Positions 8,161 through 16,487 of a stretch of DNA of 21,796 bases are shown here, one piece after another (position 1 is the first letter of the stretch; each line of letters starts with the position of its first letter). The DNA is from Bacteroidales bacterium (GTDB lineage Bacteria > Bacteroidota > Bacteroidia > Bacteroidales > WCHB1-69), in assembly GCA_016285615.1 (NCBI GenBank), contig JAEERB010000025.1:1-21796 (forward strand), in the 5' to 3' direction. A program made the translations under genes and the position numbers. The notes below the pieces were generated by a model that worked only from the letters and a program-made list of their open reading frames with translations, ran no database searches and was not told where the DNA came from.

Positions 8161-8553
8161 AATTATATACCTGATGACACAAGGTGTTTAGTGAACAATT
8201 CCTTTTAGTCTTGCCGATTCGCATTGTTGCACGAGTGTCACTTTCGCGGCGAATAAACGACCGCATCATTGCACACATCTACCGCGCCGCGAGTAGGATT
8301 GCGAGTTTTCCATGTATTCCCCACACTGACGTGTGGGGTTACTGATAGGGAGTCCCTACGGGACATTTTCACATTATCATGCGCACATCTTTTCGACCTC
8401 GTAGAGGTCGCCTGTCAGTAACCCCAGATGAGCGTAGCGTAATCTGGGGTGGCGAAAAAGTCTGCATCCTCTACCGCGGCGCGCTATGATTACTCTATGA
8501 AACACCAAACTTGTTCGCCGCGGAAGGGATTCAGTGCCAACAGGTATATAATT
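8161..8553. mobile_element. Candidate non-coding MITE/REP-like element with 20-bp terminal inverted repeats
   Basis: The left end (8161-8180, AATTATATACCTGATGACAC) matches the reverse complement of the right end (8534-8553) at 18 of 20 positions. A second inverted pair lies inside: CTTTCGCGGCGAATAA (8241-8256) against TTGTTCGCCGCGGAAG (8511-8526), 14 of 16 after reverse complementing. The core contains further nested palindromes (8319-8449). No ORF of useful length is present. Base composition is clearly more GC-rich than the flanks. No target duplication is obvious because the ends are TA-rich. I infer a miniature inverted-repeat element; a structured RNA is the alternative. Confidence 0.55.
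8319..8449. repeat. Cloverleaf-like nested palindrome cluster
   Basis: Four hairpins lie in order: CCCCACAC/GTGTGGGG (8319-8338), GTCCC/GGGAC (8352-8364), GACCTC/GAGGTC (8395-8409) and CCCCAGAT/ATCTGGGG (8422-8449). In addition GGGGTTACTGATAGG (8335-8349) pairs with CCTGTCAGTAACCCC (8411-8425) with one mismatch, so the outer hairpins and this long stem share bases and are alternative folds. This resembles bacterial REP/BIME organisation. Confidence 0.75.
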
Positions 8554-8599
8554 ACAAAATTTTTTTTTTGAAAAAATATGCTGTTTAAATAAAAAAGTG

Positions 8600-8607
8600 T
8601 ATCTTTG
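8600..8607 (+). promoter_or_regulatory. Candidate -7 box of the SPFH gene
   Basis: TATCTTTG matches TAnnTTTG and lies just outside the right end of the inverted-repeat element. The only upstream TTTG (8567-8570) is 29 nt away, too far for a standard -33. The leader would be about 77 nt and contains an AT-rich repeat-like stretch (8645-8685, AATTATCAATTATTAATTG). Confidence 0.45.
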
Positions 8608-8690
8608 CCATTGAAATAATATTAAAATAATATCATTTGCTAATGCATAAAATATTAATTATCAATTATTAATTGTAAATTATAAATGTT

Positions 8691-9656
8691 ATGGAAACAA
8701 AAGAATTTGAATTAAAAATGCATTTTTGGAACAATGGCTTCCTGCATCTGTTGTGGAATCTGATCTTGCTGGTTGGTTCTATTTGTATTGCTGTTTACAT
8801 GGGCAATCGTGTGCAAACCGATGCCGAAATAGGTTGGGTGGTGTTAGTGGCTTCATTACTGTCATTCAACTACATCTTACATTGCATCGGCTTCATGGTC
8901 ATCCAGCCCAACCAGTCTCGAGTGATGACCTTCTTTGGCAAGTATCGTGGCACAGTGCGCGCCAATGGCTTCTTCTGGGTGAATCCCTTCTACGGCAAAC
9001 GCAAATTGTCGTTGCGTGCCCGCAACATGGATGTGGCGCCCATCAAGGTGAACGATAAAAACGGTAACCCCATCATGATTGGTCTGGTGCTGGTGTGGAA
9101 AATCAAGGACACCTATAAGGCCTGCTTCGATATTGATGTGGATACGATGCCTGTGGTACAGAAAGATGGTGAATCTGTCCAATTGCAGCAGTCGTTGAAA
9201 GGATACGACAGCTTTGTGAATGTACAGAGTGATGCTGCTTTGCGCCGTGTGGCAGGTATGTATGCTTACGACAATATGGATCATAAGAACGAAGAGATTA
9301 CGCTCCGCAGTGGTGGTGAGGAAATCAACGACCGCTTGGAGGAAGAACTGCGCAGTCGCTTGCTCATCGCTGGTATTGAGGTGGTTGAGGCCCGCATCAA
9401 CTATCTGGCTTACGCAGCAGAGATTGCCAGCGTGATGCTCCGCCGCCAGCAAGCCGATGCCATCATCTCGGCCCGCGAGAAGATTGTGGAAGGCGCCGTT
9501 TCGATGGTTGAGCTGGCTCTGAAGAAACTGGAAGCTGAGCAGGTGGTTCATCTCGACGAAGAGAAGAAGGCCGCTATGGTCAGCAATCTGCTGGTAGTGC
9601 TTTGTGCCGACGAGAGCGCCAGCCCTGTGATTAACACTGGAACCTTGTATCAATAA
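8691..9656 (+). CDS. SPFH (band 7/prohibitin-like) domain membrane protein
   Basis: A 321-residue protein with two N-terminal membrane helices (about 17-37 and 47-69) followed by an SPFH domain starting at IQPNQSRVMTFFGKYRGT and continuing through VNPFYGKRKLSLRARN, IGLVLVWKIKD and a helical part with RRQQADAIISAREKIVEGA. SPFH proteins assemble into membrane-associated oligomers that organise microdomains or control proteases; I cannot say which role applies here. The next gene encodes an Arc-type DNA-binding protein 44 nt downstream on the same strand, a pairing seen in other bacteria, so the two probably form a unit ended by the terminator at 9886-9917. The ATG at 8691 is preceded by an A/T-rich leader with no Shine-Dalgarno. 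Confidence 0.88.
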   Translation: METKEFELKMHFWNNGFLHLLWNLILLVGSICIAVYMGNRVQTDAEIGWVVLVASLLSFNYILHCIGFMVIQPNQSRVMTFFGKYRGTVRANGFFWVNPFYGKRKLSLRARNMDVAPIKVNDKNGNPIMIGLVLVWKIKDTYKACFDIDVDTMPVVQKDGESVQLQQSLKGYDSFVNVQSDAALRRVAGMYAYDNMDHKNEEITLRSGGEEINDRLEEELRSRLLIAGIEVVEARINYLAYAAEIASVMLRRQQADAIISAREKIVEGAVSMVELALKKLEAEQVVHLDEEKKAAMVSNLLVVLCADESASPVINTGTLYQ

Positions 9657-9659
9657 TCT

Positions 9660-9687
9660 GTAGAGACATTTCATGAAATGTCTCTAC
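9660..9687. repeat. Perfect 28-nt palindrome between the SPFH and Arc-type genes
   Basis: The half-site GTAGAGACATTTCA (9660-9673) is followed directly by its exact reverse complement (9674-9687), with no spacer. Similar GTAGAGAC-ended palindromes are dispersed intergenic repeats in several bacterial groups, so it may be a repeat. Alternatively it could be an operator for the ribbon-helix-helix protein encoded 13 nt downstream, or an RNA hairpin between the two cistrons. Confidence 0.9.
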
Positions 9688-9700
9688 CAAAAATTATTCC

Positions 9701-9886
9701 ATGAAAAAGAACTTTGCCCTACGTGTTGATGAAGAGGTGTTTGCTGCTCTGGAGCGGTGGGCGGCCGACGAGTTCCGTAGTGTGAACGGACAGATAGAGT
9801 GGATATTGAACGAGGCGCTGAAGAAGGCGAAACGGAAGCCGCAAAAGCCGTATGCAGGGCAGTCGGAGACACCCTCCGTCAAATAA
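9701..9886 (+). CDS. Arc-type ribbon-helix-helix DNA-binding protein
   Basis: A 61-residue protein close to the Arc repressor fold: short beta strand KNFALRVDEEVF, then helix ALERWAADEF, the turn motif RSVNGQIEWIL (phage Arc has RSVNSEIYQ) and a second helix LNEALKKAKR. The tail is basic, then polar. Such proteins bind DNA as dimers through the paired strand. It lies after the SPFH gene, suggesting a regulator of that gene or a membrane-coupled sensor pair. It could also be an antitoxin, but no toxin-like gene is adjacent. The stop is followed at once by a strong terminator. Confidence 0.85.
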   Translation: MKKNFALRVDEEVFAALERWAADEFRSVNGQIEWILNEALKKAKRKPQKPYAGQSETPSVK

Positions 9887-9917
9887 AAAAACGCCAGCGC
9901 TTAACGCTGGCGTTTTT
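9886..9917. terminator. Strong bidirectional rho-independent terminator
   Basis: AAAAACGCCAGCG (9887-9899) pairs with CGCTGGCGTTTTT (9905-9917) around the loop CTTAA. The A-run and T-run flanks allow it to work on both strands, between the Arc-type gene and the end of the ATPase operon, which converge here. Confidence 0.93.
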
Positions 9918-9942
9918 CTTTACATACTCTCTTTCTCAGATC

Positions 9943-10383
<441 letters not shown>

Positions 10384-10398
10384 TTAAATTGTTGATTT

Positions 10399-12189
10399 TT
10401 ATTTATTTGCGTTTTCTGTGAGAGGGTTGTACTTTCTGCCGGTACCCTCATATCCGGAATTTTTAAAGAACTCAAGGAAGTTGAGACGTAAGGGATGGAC
10501 GAAGGCGCCGAGTACGCACATAGCCAAGTTCAGCGAGTGTCCCACCGTAACAATAAGGATGAAGAACACCCAGCCAAAGCCGCCGTCGCCCAGTGCTTGC
10601 TGGCCGATAGCGTTGAAAGCTTCGCCCAACTTAGCTCCAGCCAACCCTAAAGCATAGAGTCGCAGGTAACTCAGCACATCGCCCAGCAGTCCCGTGGCCG
10701 TGTTGTAGGTGTCCCACAGTCCAGCCCCAACATTGAGCAGGGGATTGCGATGCAGGTTGTTGAGGAAGAAGATGCCCAGCGCCGACAGGATGCCTAACAC
10801 GATGATAATCCATTTCGTAATGGAGGAGTCAATGACCTTCATCAGCGCAAGTCCACCCACGATAACACCGCCCACGATGAGCAGTGTCCAACCCCATGTG
10901 CCAAGCGAATTGGCAAATCCCTTGGTCTTGGTGGCTTGGTAGGTTTTGACAATCATAGCTAAGCATAAATGGATGATACCTATGATGATAGCGAGCACCA
11001 TGGTGCCGTCAAAGCCTGCAATTTGAGAAGGTAGCATGATTTTCTTGACGCCCTCGGGAATGATGTTCCAGGTAAGCAGGTCCATCGAGAAGAAGGTGTG
11101 GAAGAAGAAACCAATAGCGGTTGTGGCTACACCCAAAGTTACAACAAGGGGAGCAAGTTTGGGCATCATCTTCTTTAAGCCAAAGCCTAACAGCATGAGT
11201 ATAAGTCCATAACCCATATCGCCCATGCAGAAACCAAAGAAGAGCATGAAGAAGATGGAAATCCATACGGTGGGGTCAAACTCGTCATATTTCGGTCGGC
11301 CGTACATGTCGGTCAAAACTTCAAACATAGAGACGAACTTGTTGTTTTTCAGTTTAATAGGAGGATTGTCCTCCGTCTGTGCCTGATGGGCAATATAAAA
11401 GACATTCTCTTTGTCGAGCATCTCGTGCAACTGCTTCTCGCTCTCTTTGGGAGCAAATCCTTCAAAGACAGTGAGATAGTTGTCGGCGGCTTTGGTGCCA
11501 GCAATGCCAGCCAAATGCAAGTCGAGGTCGGACAGGGTTTTGTCTAACTCCTTCTGCAACGTGGCCTCGTGGCATTTCAACTCTGCAAGATGGCGGTCCA
11601 GCTGTTCAATGTCTGTATTCACCTGGCTGATTTCCTGCTCAATGGCGGTAAAGTCGCGGTCGGGCGCTGCCATTTCCGGAAGAGGGAAGTGGTATTCCGA
11701 GCTATCGCTGGTGATGACAAAGTAAGTGTAGCCATTCTCGGTCGAGATTTCGCTGAAGGCGTATTGTTCTTTCCATTCAGGCAGTATGGCCGATGTTTTG
11801 GCTTTGTAGAAGTGTAGTTGCAGTCCTTGTTCGGCAAGGGTGGCAAAACGGTCGGGGTCAAAGCGCCCCCACGGTTTTCTTTCTTCCAGCGTTTTCTGTA
11901 ATACAGAGAGTTTGGCTTGCAGTCGCTCTTTGTCCGCAACGGCAAGGTTCACTTCCTCGGCGATGTCATTGTCGATGTCGTGAGTGCTTCCCGACGGCTC
12001 CACTGTTTTCAGGGCGGTCAAGGCCTTGCGTATGTTGTTGGCGCGGTTGGAAAGTTTTTCGGAGGGCTCGTCAATGGGCTTGCTGGCACGTGTGATGTCA
12101 ACCATGCCCACGCCTTGCAGTTTCTTTAGGAAACCCTCGGCATCGCCACTCAGGAGGATGAAGCCATATTTAGTCATATCAATTACCAT
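10399..12189 (-). CDS. ntpI: V/A-type ATPase subunit I (a subunit, ion channel stator)
   Basis: Subunit I provides the membrane half-channels and a peripheral soluble arm. The N-terminal ~290 residues are charged and coiled (EEVNLAVADKERLQAKLSVLQKTLEERK); the remainder holds seven or eight membrane helices. The motif GDVLSYLRLYALGLAGAKL contains the conserved arginine of the ion path. 596 residues is slightly shorter than usual (about 650). ATG at 12189 overlaps subunit D by 11 nt and is preceded by a clear AGGAGGTGA Shine-Dalgarno about 7 nt upstream, which decides the start over the internal ATG at 12177. This strong ribosome site is unusual for the phylum. Confidence 0.94.
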   Translation of the reverse strand: MVIDMTKYGFILLSGDAEGFLKKLQGVGMVDITRASKPIDEPSEKLSNRANNIRKALTALKTVEPSGSTHDIDNDIAEEVNLAVADKERLQAKLSVLQKTLEERKPWGRFDPDRFATLAEQGLQLHFYKAKTSAILPEWKEQYAFSEISTENGYTYFVITSDSSEYHFPLPEMAAPDRDFTAIEQEISQVNTDIEQLDRHLAELKCHEATLQKELDKTLSDLDLHLAGIAGTKAADNYLTVFEGFAPKESEKQLHEMLDKENVFYIAHQAQTEDNPPIKLKNNKFVSMFEVLTDMYGRPKYDEFDPTVWISIFFMLFFGFCMGDMGYGLILMLLGFGLKKMMPKLAPLVVTLGVATTAIGFFFHTFFSMDLLTWNIIPEGVKKIMLPSQIAGFDGTMVLAIIIGIIHLCLAMIVKTYQATKTKGFANSLGTWGWTLLIVGGVIVGGLALMKVIDSSITKWIIIVLGILSALGIFFLNNLHRNPLLNVGAGLWDTYNTATGLLGDVLSYLRLYALGLAGAKLGEAFNAIGQQALGDGGFGWVFFILIVTVGHSLNLAMCVLGAFVHPLRLNFLEFFKNSGYEGTGRKYNPLTENANK

Positions 12190-12790
12190 CGTTCACCTCC
12201 TCTTCTTGTAAATGTCTGTTTTTCACTATTTTCTGTGAGGCCTTGGAAAGGTTTTCCTCATCTTCCATATAGCGCTTTATCTTTCTGATAGCTTCGTTGT
12301 AGCCAGGGATCTGCACCTTTTCGTAAAGGTTCACTTTTTGGGTGGTCTTTTTGCGTTGGAAATCCAAAATGCGGCTTACTTCGTTGTACACTTCCGACTC
12401 GATGCCGAGTTGTACGAGGTCTTTGAGTATCTGGAAGCCGTCGGGATACCACATTGGCTTGGTGAAGAGATTGATTTCCTTGATATCATACAGCACCTCT
12501 TCCAAGGCTGGTGTGGGTACACCGGCAATCTTGACCGTCTTGAGTTTGACATCGGTCACGGTCAGCAGTCCGGGCTCAAATTCGTTCCACAAGCAGGCCA
12601 TGTTTTCAAACTGGGTCATTTTGTAGGTCATCTGCTCGGAGATTTTGACGGCACGTTCTTTGGCCTTCTTGACCTCCATGCGAAGCGCCGACTCCTTGTT
12701 CTTCAGTGTCGGCAACGCACGCACCCTGACCTTCAACTGCTTGTTGAGTTCGTTGAGCGATGTCTTGTTATATTGAAACTTTATGGCCAT
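12179..12790 (-). CDS. ntpD: V/A-type ATPase subunit D (central stalk)
   Basis: A 203-residue helical protein (start AIKFQYNKTSLNELNKQLKVRVRALPTLKNKESALRMEVKK broken by no domain) matching the long antiparallel coiled coil of subunit D, which rotates inside the A3B3 head and connects to the K ring. The C-terminal helix is charged (YMEDEENLSKASQKIVKNRHLQEEEV). It follows subunit B after 6 nt and overlaps subunit I by 11 nt, so all are translated from one mRNA. No recognisable F subunit accompanies it. Confidence 0.9.
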   Translation of the reverse strand: MAIKFQYNKTSLNELNKQLKVRVRALPTLKNKESALRMEVKKAKERAVKISEQMTYKMTQFENMACLWNEFEPGLLTVTDVKLKTVKIAGVPTPALEEVLYDIKEINLFTKPMWYPDGFQILKDLVQLGIESEVYNEVSRILDFQRKKTTQKVNLYEKVQIPGYNEAIRKIKRYMEDEENLSKASQKIVKNRHLQEEEVNDGN

Positions 12791-12796
12791 AAATCG

Positions 12797-14116
12797 TTAC
12801 TCTTTCCAATATTTTTTAATCAGGGCTTCCTTGAGGCCGGTCTCTGCTTTGGAGAAGTACTTGGCAAACAGTTCCCATGCCGTGTCAAGCATCTCGTTGA
12901 TGGGGATGTTAACGTCGATGGCCAGCAGTCGGGTAGCATACTCCTTGGCATAGTTGAGGCAGCGTAAGTCGTAGTCGCTCAGGTCGAAGCCGTTTTCCAA
13001 TTTAGTCTTGGCGTTGGCGGCGTCGGCATAGAGGCGCACCGAAGTGTTCATCACGGCGCTGTGGTCCTCGCGGGTCTTCTTGTTCTGTACCAGCTGTTTC
13101 AAACGCGACAGCGAGCGGAACGGGTCGATGATGACCTTGCCAGAGTCGGGGTCTGCACGCAAAAACAACTGACCTTCAGTGATATAACCTGTGTTGTCAG
13201 GGATGGCGTGGGTGATGTCACCGTCATTCAGCGTGGTAACGGCAATGATGGTGATGGAGCCGCCGTCGGGCAACTGCACGGCTTTTTCGTAAATCTTGGC
13301 CAAGTCGGAATAGAGCGAGCCGGGCATGGAGTCCTTCGATGGAATCTGGTCCATACGGTTGCTCACAATGCTCAGTGCGTCAGCGTATAAGGTCATGTCG
13401 GTAAGCAGCACGAGCACTTTCTCGTTTTTGTCCACTGCGAAATACTCGGCAGCGGTGAGCGCCATATCGGGAATCAGCAGTCGCTCTACGGGAGGCTGGT
13501 CGGTCGTGTTGACAAAACTGATGATTTTGTGCAGTGCTCCGGCACTCTCAAACTGGTTGCGGAAGAAGAGGTAGTCGTCGTTGGTCAGGCCCATGCCGCC
13601 GAGGATAATCTTGTCCACATCGGCTCGTAAGGCCACCATGCTCATCACCTGGTTGTACGGTTGGTCGGGGTCGGCGAAGAAGGGGATCTTCTGTCCCGAC
13701 ACAAGCGTGTTGTTCAGGTCGATGCCGGCGATGCCCGTAGGGATCAGCTCCGAAGGCTGGCGACGGCGGTAAGGGTTCACCGAGGGACCTCCAATCTGGC
13801 GCTTTTCGCCTTCCACGGCAGGACCGCCGTCGATAGGCTCGCCGTAAGCGTTGAAGAAACGTCCGGCCAGTTCGTCGCTAACATTCAGTGTGGGCGGCTC
13901 ACCGTAAAATACCACTTCGGCATTGGTGGGGATGTCTTCCGTGCCACCGAAAACCTGCAGGGTGATGTTCTTGTCTTTAATCTTGACCACCTGCGCCAGT
14001 CGGCCATTGACCACGGCCAGCTCGTCGTTCGATACGCCTTCGGCTTCCAAAGTGACGGTGGCTTTGGTGATGGCGGTCAGTTGCGTGTATATTCTTTGAA
14101 ATGCTTTTTTACTCAT
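12797..14116 (-). CDS. ntpB: V/A-type ATPase subunit B (regulatory head subunit)
   Basis: The B subunit alternates with catalytic A in the head and binds nucleotide without hydrolysing it. At the position of the P-loop it has FFADPDQPYNQVMSMVALRA instead of GxxxxGKT, as expected. The stretch LVLLTDMTLYADALSIVSNR and MPGSLYSDLAKIYEKA are typical of the family. 439 residues is normal. I place the start at ATG 14116 (MSKKAF), because GGAGA lies 7 nt upstream; an in-frame TTG at 14122 is possible. The start overlaps the subunit A stop by 8 nt (ATGAGTAA), an arrangement for coupled translation. Confidence 0.94.
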   Translation of the reverse strand: MSKKAFQRIYTQLTAITKATVTLEAEGVSNDELAVVNGRLAQVVKIKDKNITLQVFGGTEDIPTNAEVVFYGEPPTLNVSDELAGRFFNAYGEPIDGGPAVEGEKRQIGGPSVNPYRRRQPSELIPTGIAGIDLNNTLVSGQKIPFFADPDQPYNQVMSMVALRADVDKIILGGMGLTNDDYLFFRNQFESAGALHKIISFVNTTDQPPVERLLIPDMALTAAEYFAVDKNEKVLVLLTDMTLYADALSIVSNRMDQIPSKDSMPGSLYSDLAKIYEKAVQLPDGGSITIIAVTTLNDGDITHAIPDNTGYITEGQLFLRADPDSGKVIIDPFRSLSRLKQLVQNKKTREDHSAVMNTSVRLYADAANAKTKLENGFDLSDYDLRCLNYAKEYATRLLAIDVNIPINEMLDTAWELFAKYFSKAETGLKEALIKKYWKE

Positions 14117-15857
14117 GTTCAATCTCCTTCTTTAACTCTGCCAAATAATTGTTGAATGCCTCTGACTTGAATTCCGAATAGTTCATCTGACGACAGAGGT
14201 TGATAAGATTCTTGAAGAAAGTCATACATTGCTCGAAGTTGTCGAAGTTGAACTCCTTCTCGCAGATGTCGAGGAGCAGGTCGAGCATGAACTTCTGTCT
14301 CTCCAGCGGGGTGGAGGCGTCGATGGCGTCGAAGGCGTCCTGTTGCAGGATGACAAAGTCTATCAGCTCCGATTTCCAATACTGCTCGTGGTAGGCGATG
14401 GGCACACCGTCGTCACCGAGGATGTTAATCTGCTCGTAAGCGTCCTTGCCTTTGCGGATGATGTATTTGGTGCGGGTGACTTTCTCCACCCAGCCCTTTT
14501 CGATTTTCTCATCCAGAAATTCTTCAATTTCAGGATATTCCAGATATTTTGAGTAGGAATCTACAGGGTCAACGGCGGGGTAGCGCTTCTTGTCGGCGCG
14601 GTTTTGCGACAGGGCGTAGAAGCAGCGGGCGGCCTTCTTGGTCGATTCGGTGACGGGCTCCTTGAGGTTACCGCCGGCGGGCGATACCGTACCGATGAAG
14701 GTGATGGAGCCGTAGGCGCCGTTACGCAGTTTGACGATGCCGGCACGTGAGTAGAAGCTGGAGATGATGGCCGACAGATCGACGGGGAAGCCGTCCTGTC
14801 CGGGCAACTCTTCCAGACGGTTGCTCATCTCACGCAGGGCCTGTGCCCAGCGGGATGTTGAGTCGGCGAGCAGCAGCACTTTCATGCCCATGGCGCGATA
14901 GTACTCACCAATGGTCATGGCCGTATAGACGGAGGCCTCACGGGCGGCAACGGGCATGTTAGAGGTGTTGCAGATGATGGTGGTTCGCTCCATCAGTGAG
15001 CGTCCTGTGCGGCGGTCGCGCAGTTCGGGGAACTCGGTGAAGATTTCCACCACCTCGTTGGCACGCTCACCGCAGGCTGCCATGATGATGACGTCGGCGT
15101 CGGCCTGCTCGGCCAGGGCGTGCTGCAAGACGGTCTTGCCACAGCCGAACGGGCCGGGAATAAAGCCTGTGCCGCCTTCGGCGATGGGGTTCAGCGTGTC
15201 GATGATGCGGACACCCGTTTCCATCACTTTGAAGGGACGCGGCTTCTCAACATAACCGCCAATGGCCACTTTCACGGGCCAGCGCTGTACCATGGTGATG
15301 TTGTGGTCTTCACCGTTGGCATCGGTCAGCACGGCAATGGTGTCGTTGATTTTGTATTGACCGGCGTTCACTACCGTCTTCACCGTGTATTCGCCTTCCA
15401 TTGAGAAGGGAACCATAATCTTGTGAGGCAGCCAGCCTTCCTTGACTTCACCTAGCCAGTCGGCGGCTTCCACTTTCTGGCCCACCGTGGCAATAGGGGT
15501 GTAGTCCCATAATTTCTCCTCATCCAGCGGCTTGGTGTACTCACCACGTGTGAGGAACACACCGTTCATCGTGGCCAGGTTGTTCTGCAAGCCGTCGAAA
15601 TTACTCGACAGCAAGCCAGGACCGAGGGACACTTCCAACATGTAGCCCTCAAATACAACATGGCAGCCGGGTTGCAGGCCTCGCGTGCTTTCATACACCT
15701 GCACCGAAGCGATGTCGCCGGTAACCTTGATGACTTCCGCCATCAGACGGACGCCGCCGAGTTCTATGTAGCATATCTCGTTCTGCGCTACGGGGCCGTC
15801 AACCTTGACCGTAACTAGGTTGGAGATGATGCCTATTACTTTACCTGTAGTTTGCAT
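14109..15857 (-). CDS. ntpA: V/A-type ATPase subunit A (catalytic head subunit)
   Basis: The catalytic subunit has the P-loop GPFGCGKT (235-242, K241), GERANEVVE (264-272, catalytic E264), the insertion between residues 110 and 210 typical of A-type rather than F1-type subunits, and LLLADSTSRWAQALRE. 582 residues is a normal length. ATG at 15857 is preceded by an A-rich leader. It starts 28 nt after DUF2764. The operon order makes it the third gene. It is an ATPase or synthase depending on ion gradient; sequence alone cannot say. Confidence 0.95.
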   Translation of the reverse strand: MQTTGKVIGIISNLVTVKVDGPVAQNEICYIELGGVRLMAEVIKVTGDIASVQVYESTRGLQPGCHVVFEGYMLEVSLGPGLLSSNFDGLQNNLATMNGVFLTRGEYTKPLDEEKLWDYTPIATVGQKVEAADWLGEVKEGWLPHKIMVPFSMEGEYTVKTVVNAGQYKINDTIAVLTDANGEDHNITMVQRWPVKVAIGGYVEKPRPFKVMETGVRIIDTLNPIAEGGTGFIPGPFGCGKTVLQHALAEQADADVIIMAACGERANEVVEIFTEFPELRDRRTGRSLMERTTIICNTSNMPVAAREASVYTAMTIGEYYRAMGMKVLLLADSTSRWAQALREMSNRLEELPGQDGFPVDLSAIISSFYSRAGIVKLRNGAYGSITFIGTVSPAGGNLKEPVTESTKKAARCFYALSQNRADKKRYPAVDPVDSYSKYLEYPEIEEFLDEKIEKGWVEKVTRTKYIIRKGKDAYEQINILGDDGVPIAYHEQYWKSELIDFVILQQDAFDAIDASTPLERQKFMLDLLLDICEKEFNFDNFEQCMTFFKNLINLCRQMNYSEFKSEAFNNYLAELKKEIEHE

Positions 15858-15885
15858 ATATGTTTTAATTTTTTATTGTCGATAT

Positions 15886-16485
15886 TTATTTCTTCTGCTC
15901 GAATTGGATGTCTTCAAATGTGCCTTCCACCTCTTTAACCAGTGTGGCGAACATCTCTGAACCATGCTCTTGATCCATGGCAGCCCACCGTTGTATAATG
16001 CTGGCCTTGATAAGGAATGCCAGGATGATATCGAGGTCGAAGTAGTCGAAGCAGGTTATTTCCGAGGCTTTATCCCATCTTAGTTGATCTAATTGTTGCT
16101 CACGGAGCACAATGTCAGGATTATCGAAGATGGCCTGCACCTGCTTCTCTTCCTCAAACTCGCTGTCGTCTGTCTGTATGAGGTACTTGTCCACCTGCTG
16201 GTTGAGCCGGCGGCCGAGATATCTCACTTTCATGTTGCGCACGAGCAGGTCAAAGTGGAAGTATTCGCGCAAGAAGCGGTTGGCATGGGCGGCTGTCTTT
16301 TGATAAAAGTCAGCATTCAAGGTCTCATCATGGAAACTCTCTTCCATCAGGTCGATGGCCTGGCGGTCGCGATCCGACAATAGCGGGTAGATATAGTCGC
16401 GCACCGTCTCATACTTGAATCCCGATTGCTCGAATGCCAAGGTCAACTCCGGCAGTCCGGCCACAATGTAAACGTAGTTATCCAT
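15886..16485 (-). CDS. DUF2764 family protein of the V/A-ATPase operon
   Basis: A 199-residue charged, mainly helical protein (DNYVYIVAGLPELTLAFEQS at the start). In Chlamydia-type and Bacteroidetes V/A-ATPase operons a DUF2764 gene sits between subunits E and A, and this gene occupies that slot: 2 nt after E and 28 nt before A. Such operons lack recognisable subunits C and F, so DUF2764 may supply the C-like (d) coupling role; that is inference from position. Visible features are the motif LLVRNMKVRYLGRRLNQQVDKYL and an acidic, aromatic region YFDLDIILAFLIKA. No membrane helix or catalytic motif is seen. Confidence 0.85.
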   Translation of the reverse strand: MDNYVYIVAGLPELTLAFEQSGFKYETVRDYIYPLLSDRDRQAIDLMEESFHDETLNADFYQKTAAHANRFLREYFHFDLLVRNMKVRYLGRRLNQQVDKYLIQTDDSEFEEEKQVQAIFDNPDIVLREQQLDQLRWDKASEITCFDYFDLDIILAFLIKASIIQRWAAMDQEHGSEMFATLVKEVEGTFEDIQFEQKK

Positions 16486-16487
16486 GA

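Noticed and set aside
8877..9674. 265-codon open frame on the minus strand inside the SPFH gene
   Set aside because: Antisense to a clear SPFH gene; His/Leu-rich translation without motifs.
9701..9886. Antitoxin of a toxin-antitoxin pair
   Set aside because: The adjacent gene is an SPFH protein, not a toxin, and a terminator follows immediately.
12338..12967. 209-codon plus-strand frame across ATPase subunits D and B
   Set aside because: Opposite to two conserved overlapping operon genes; no recognisable protein.
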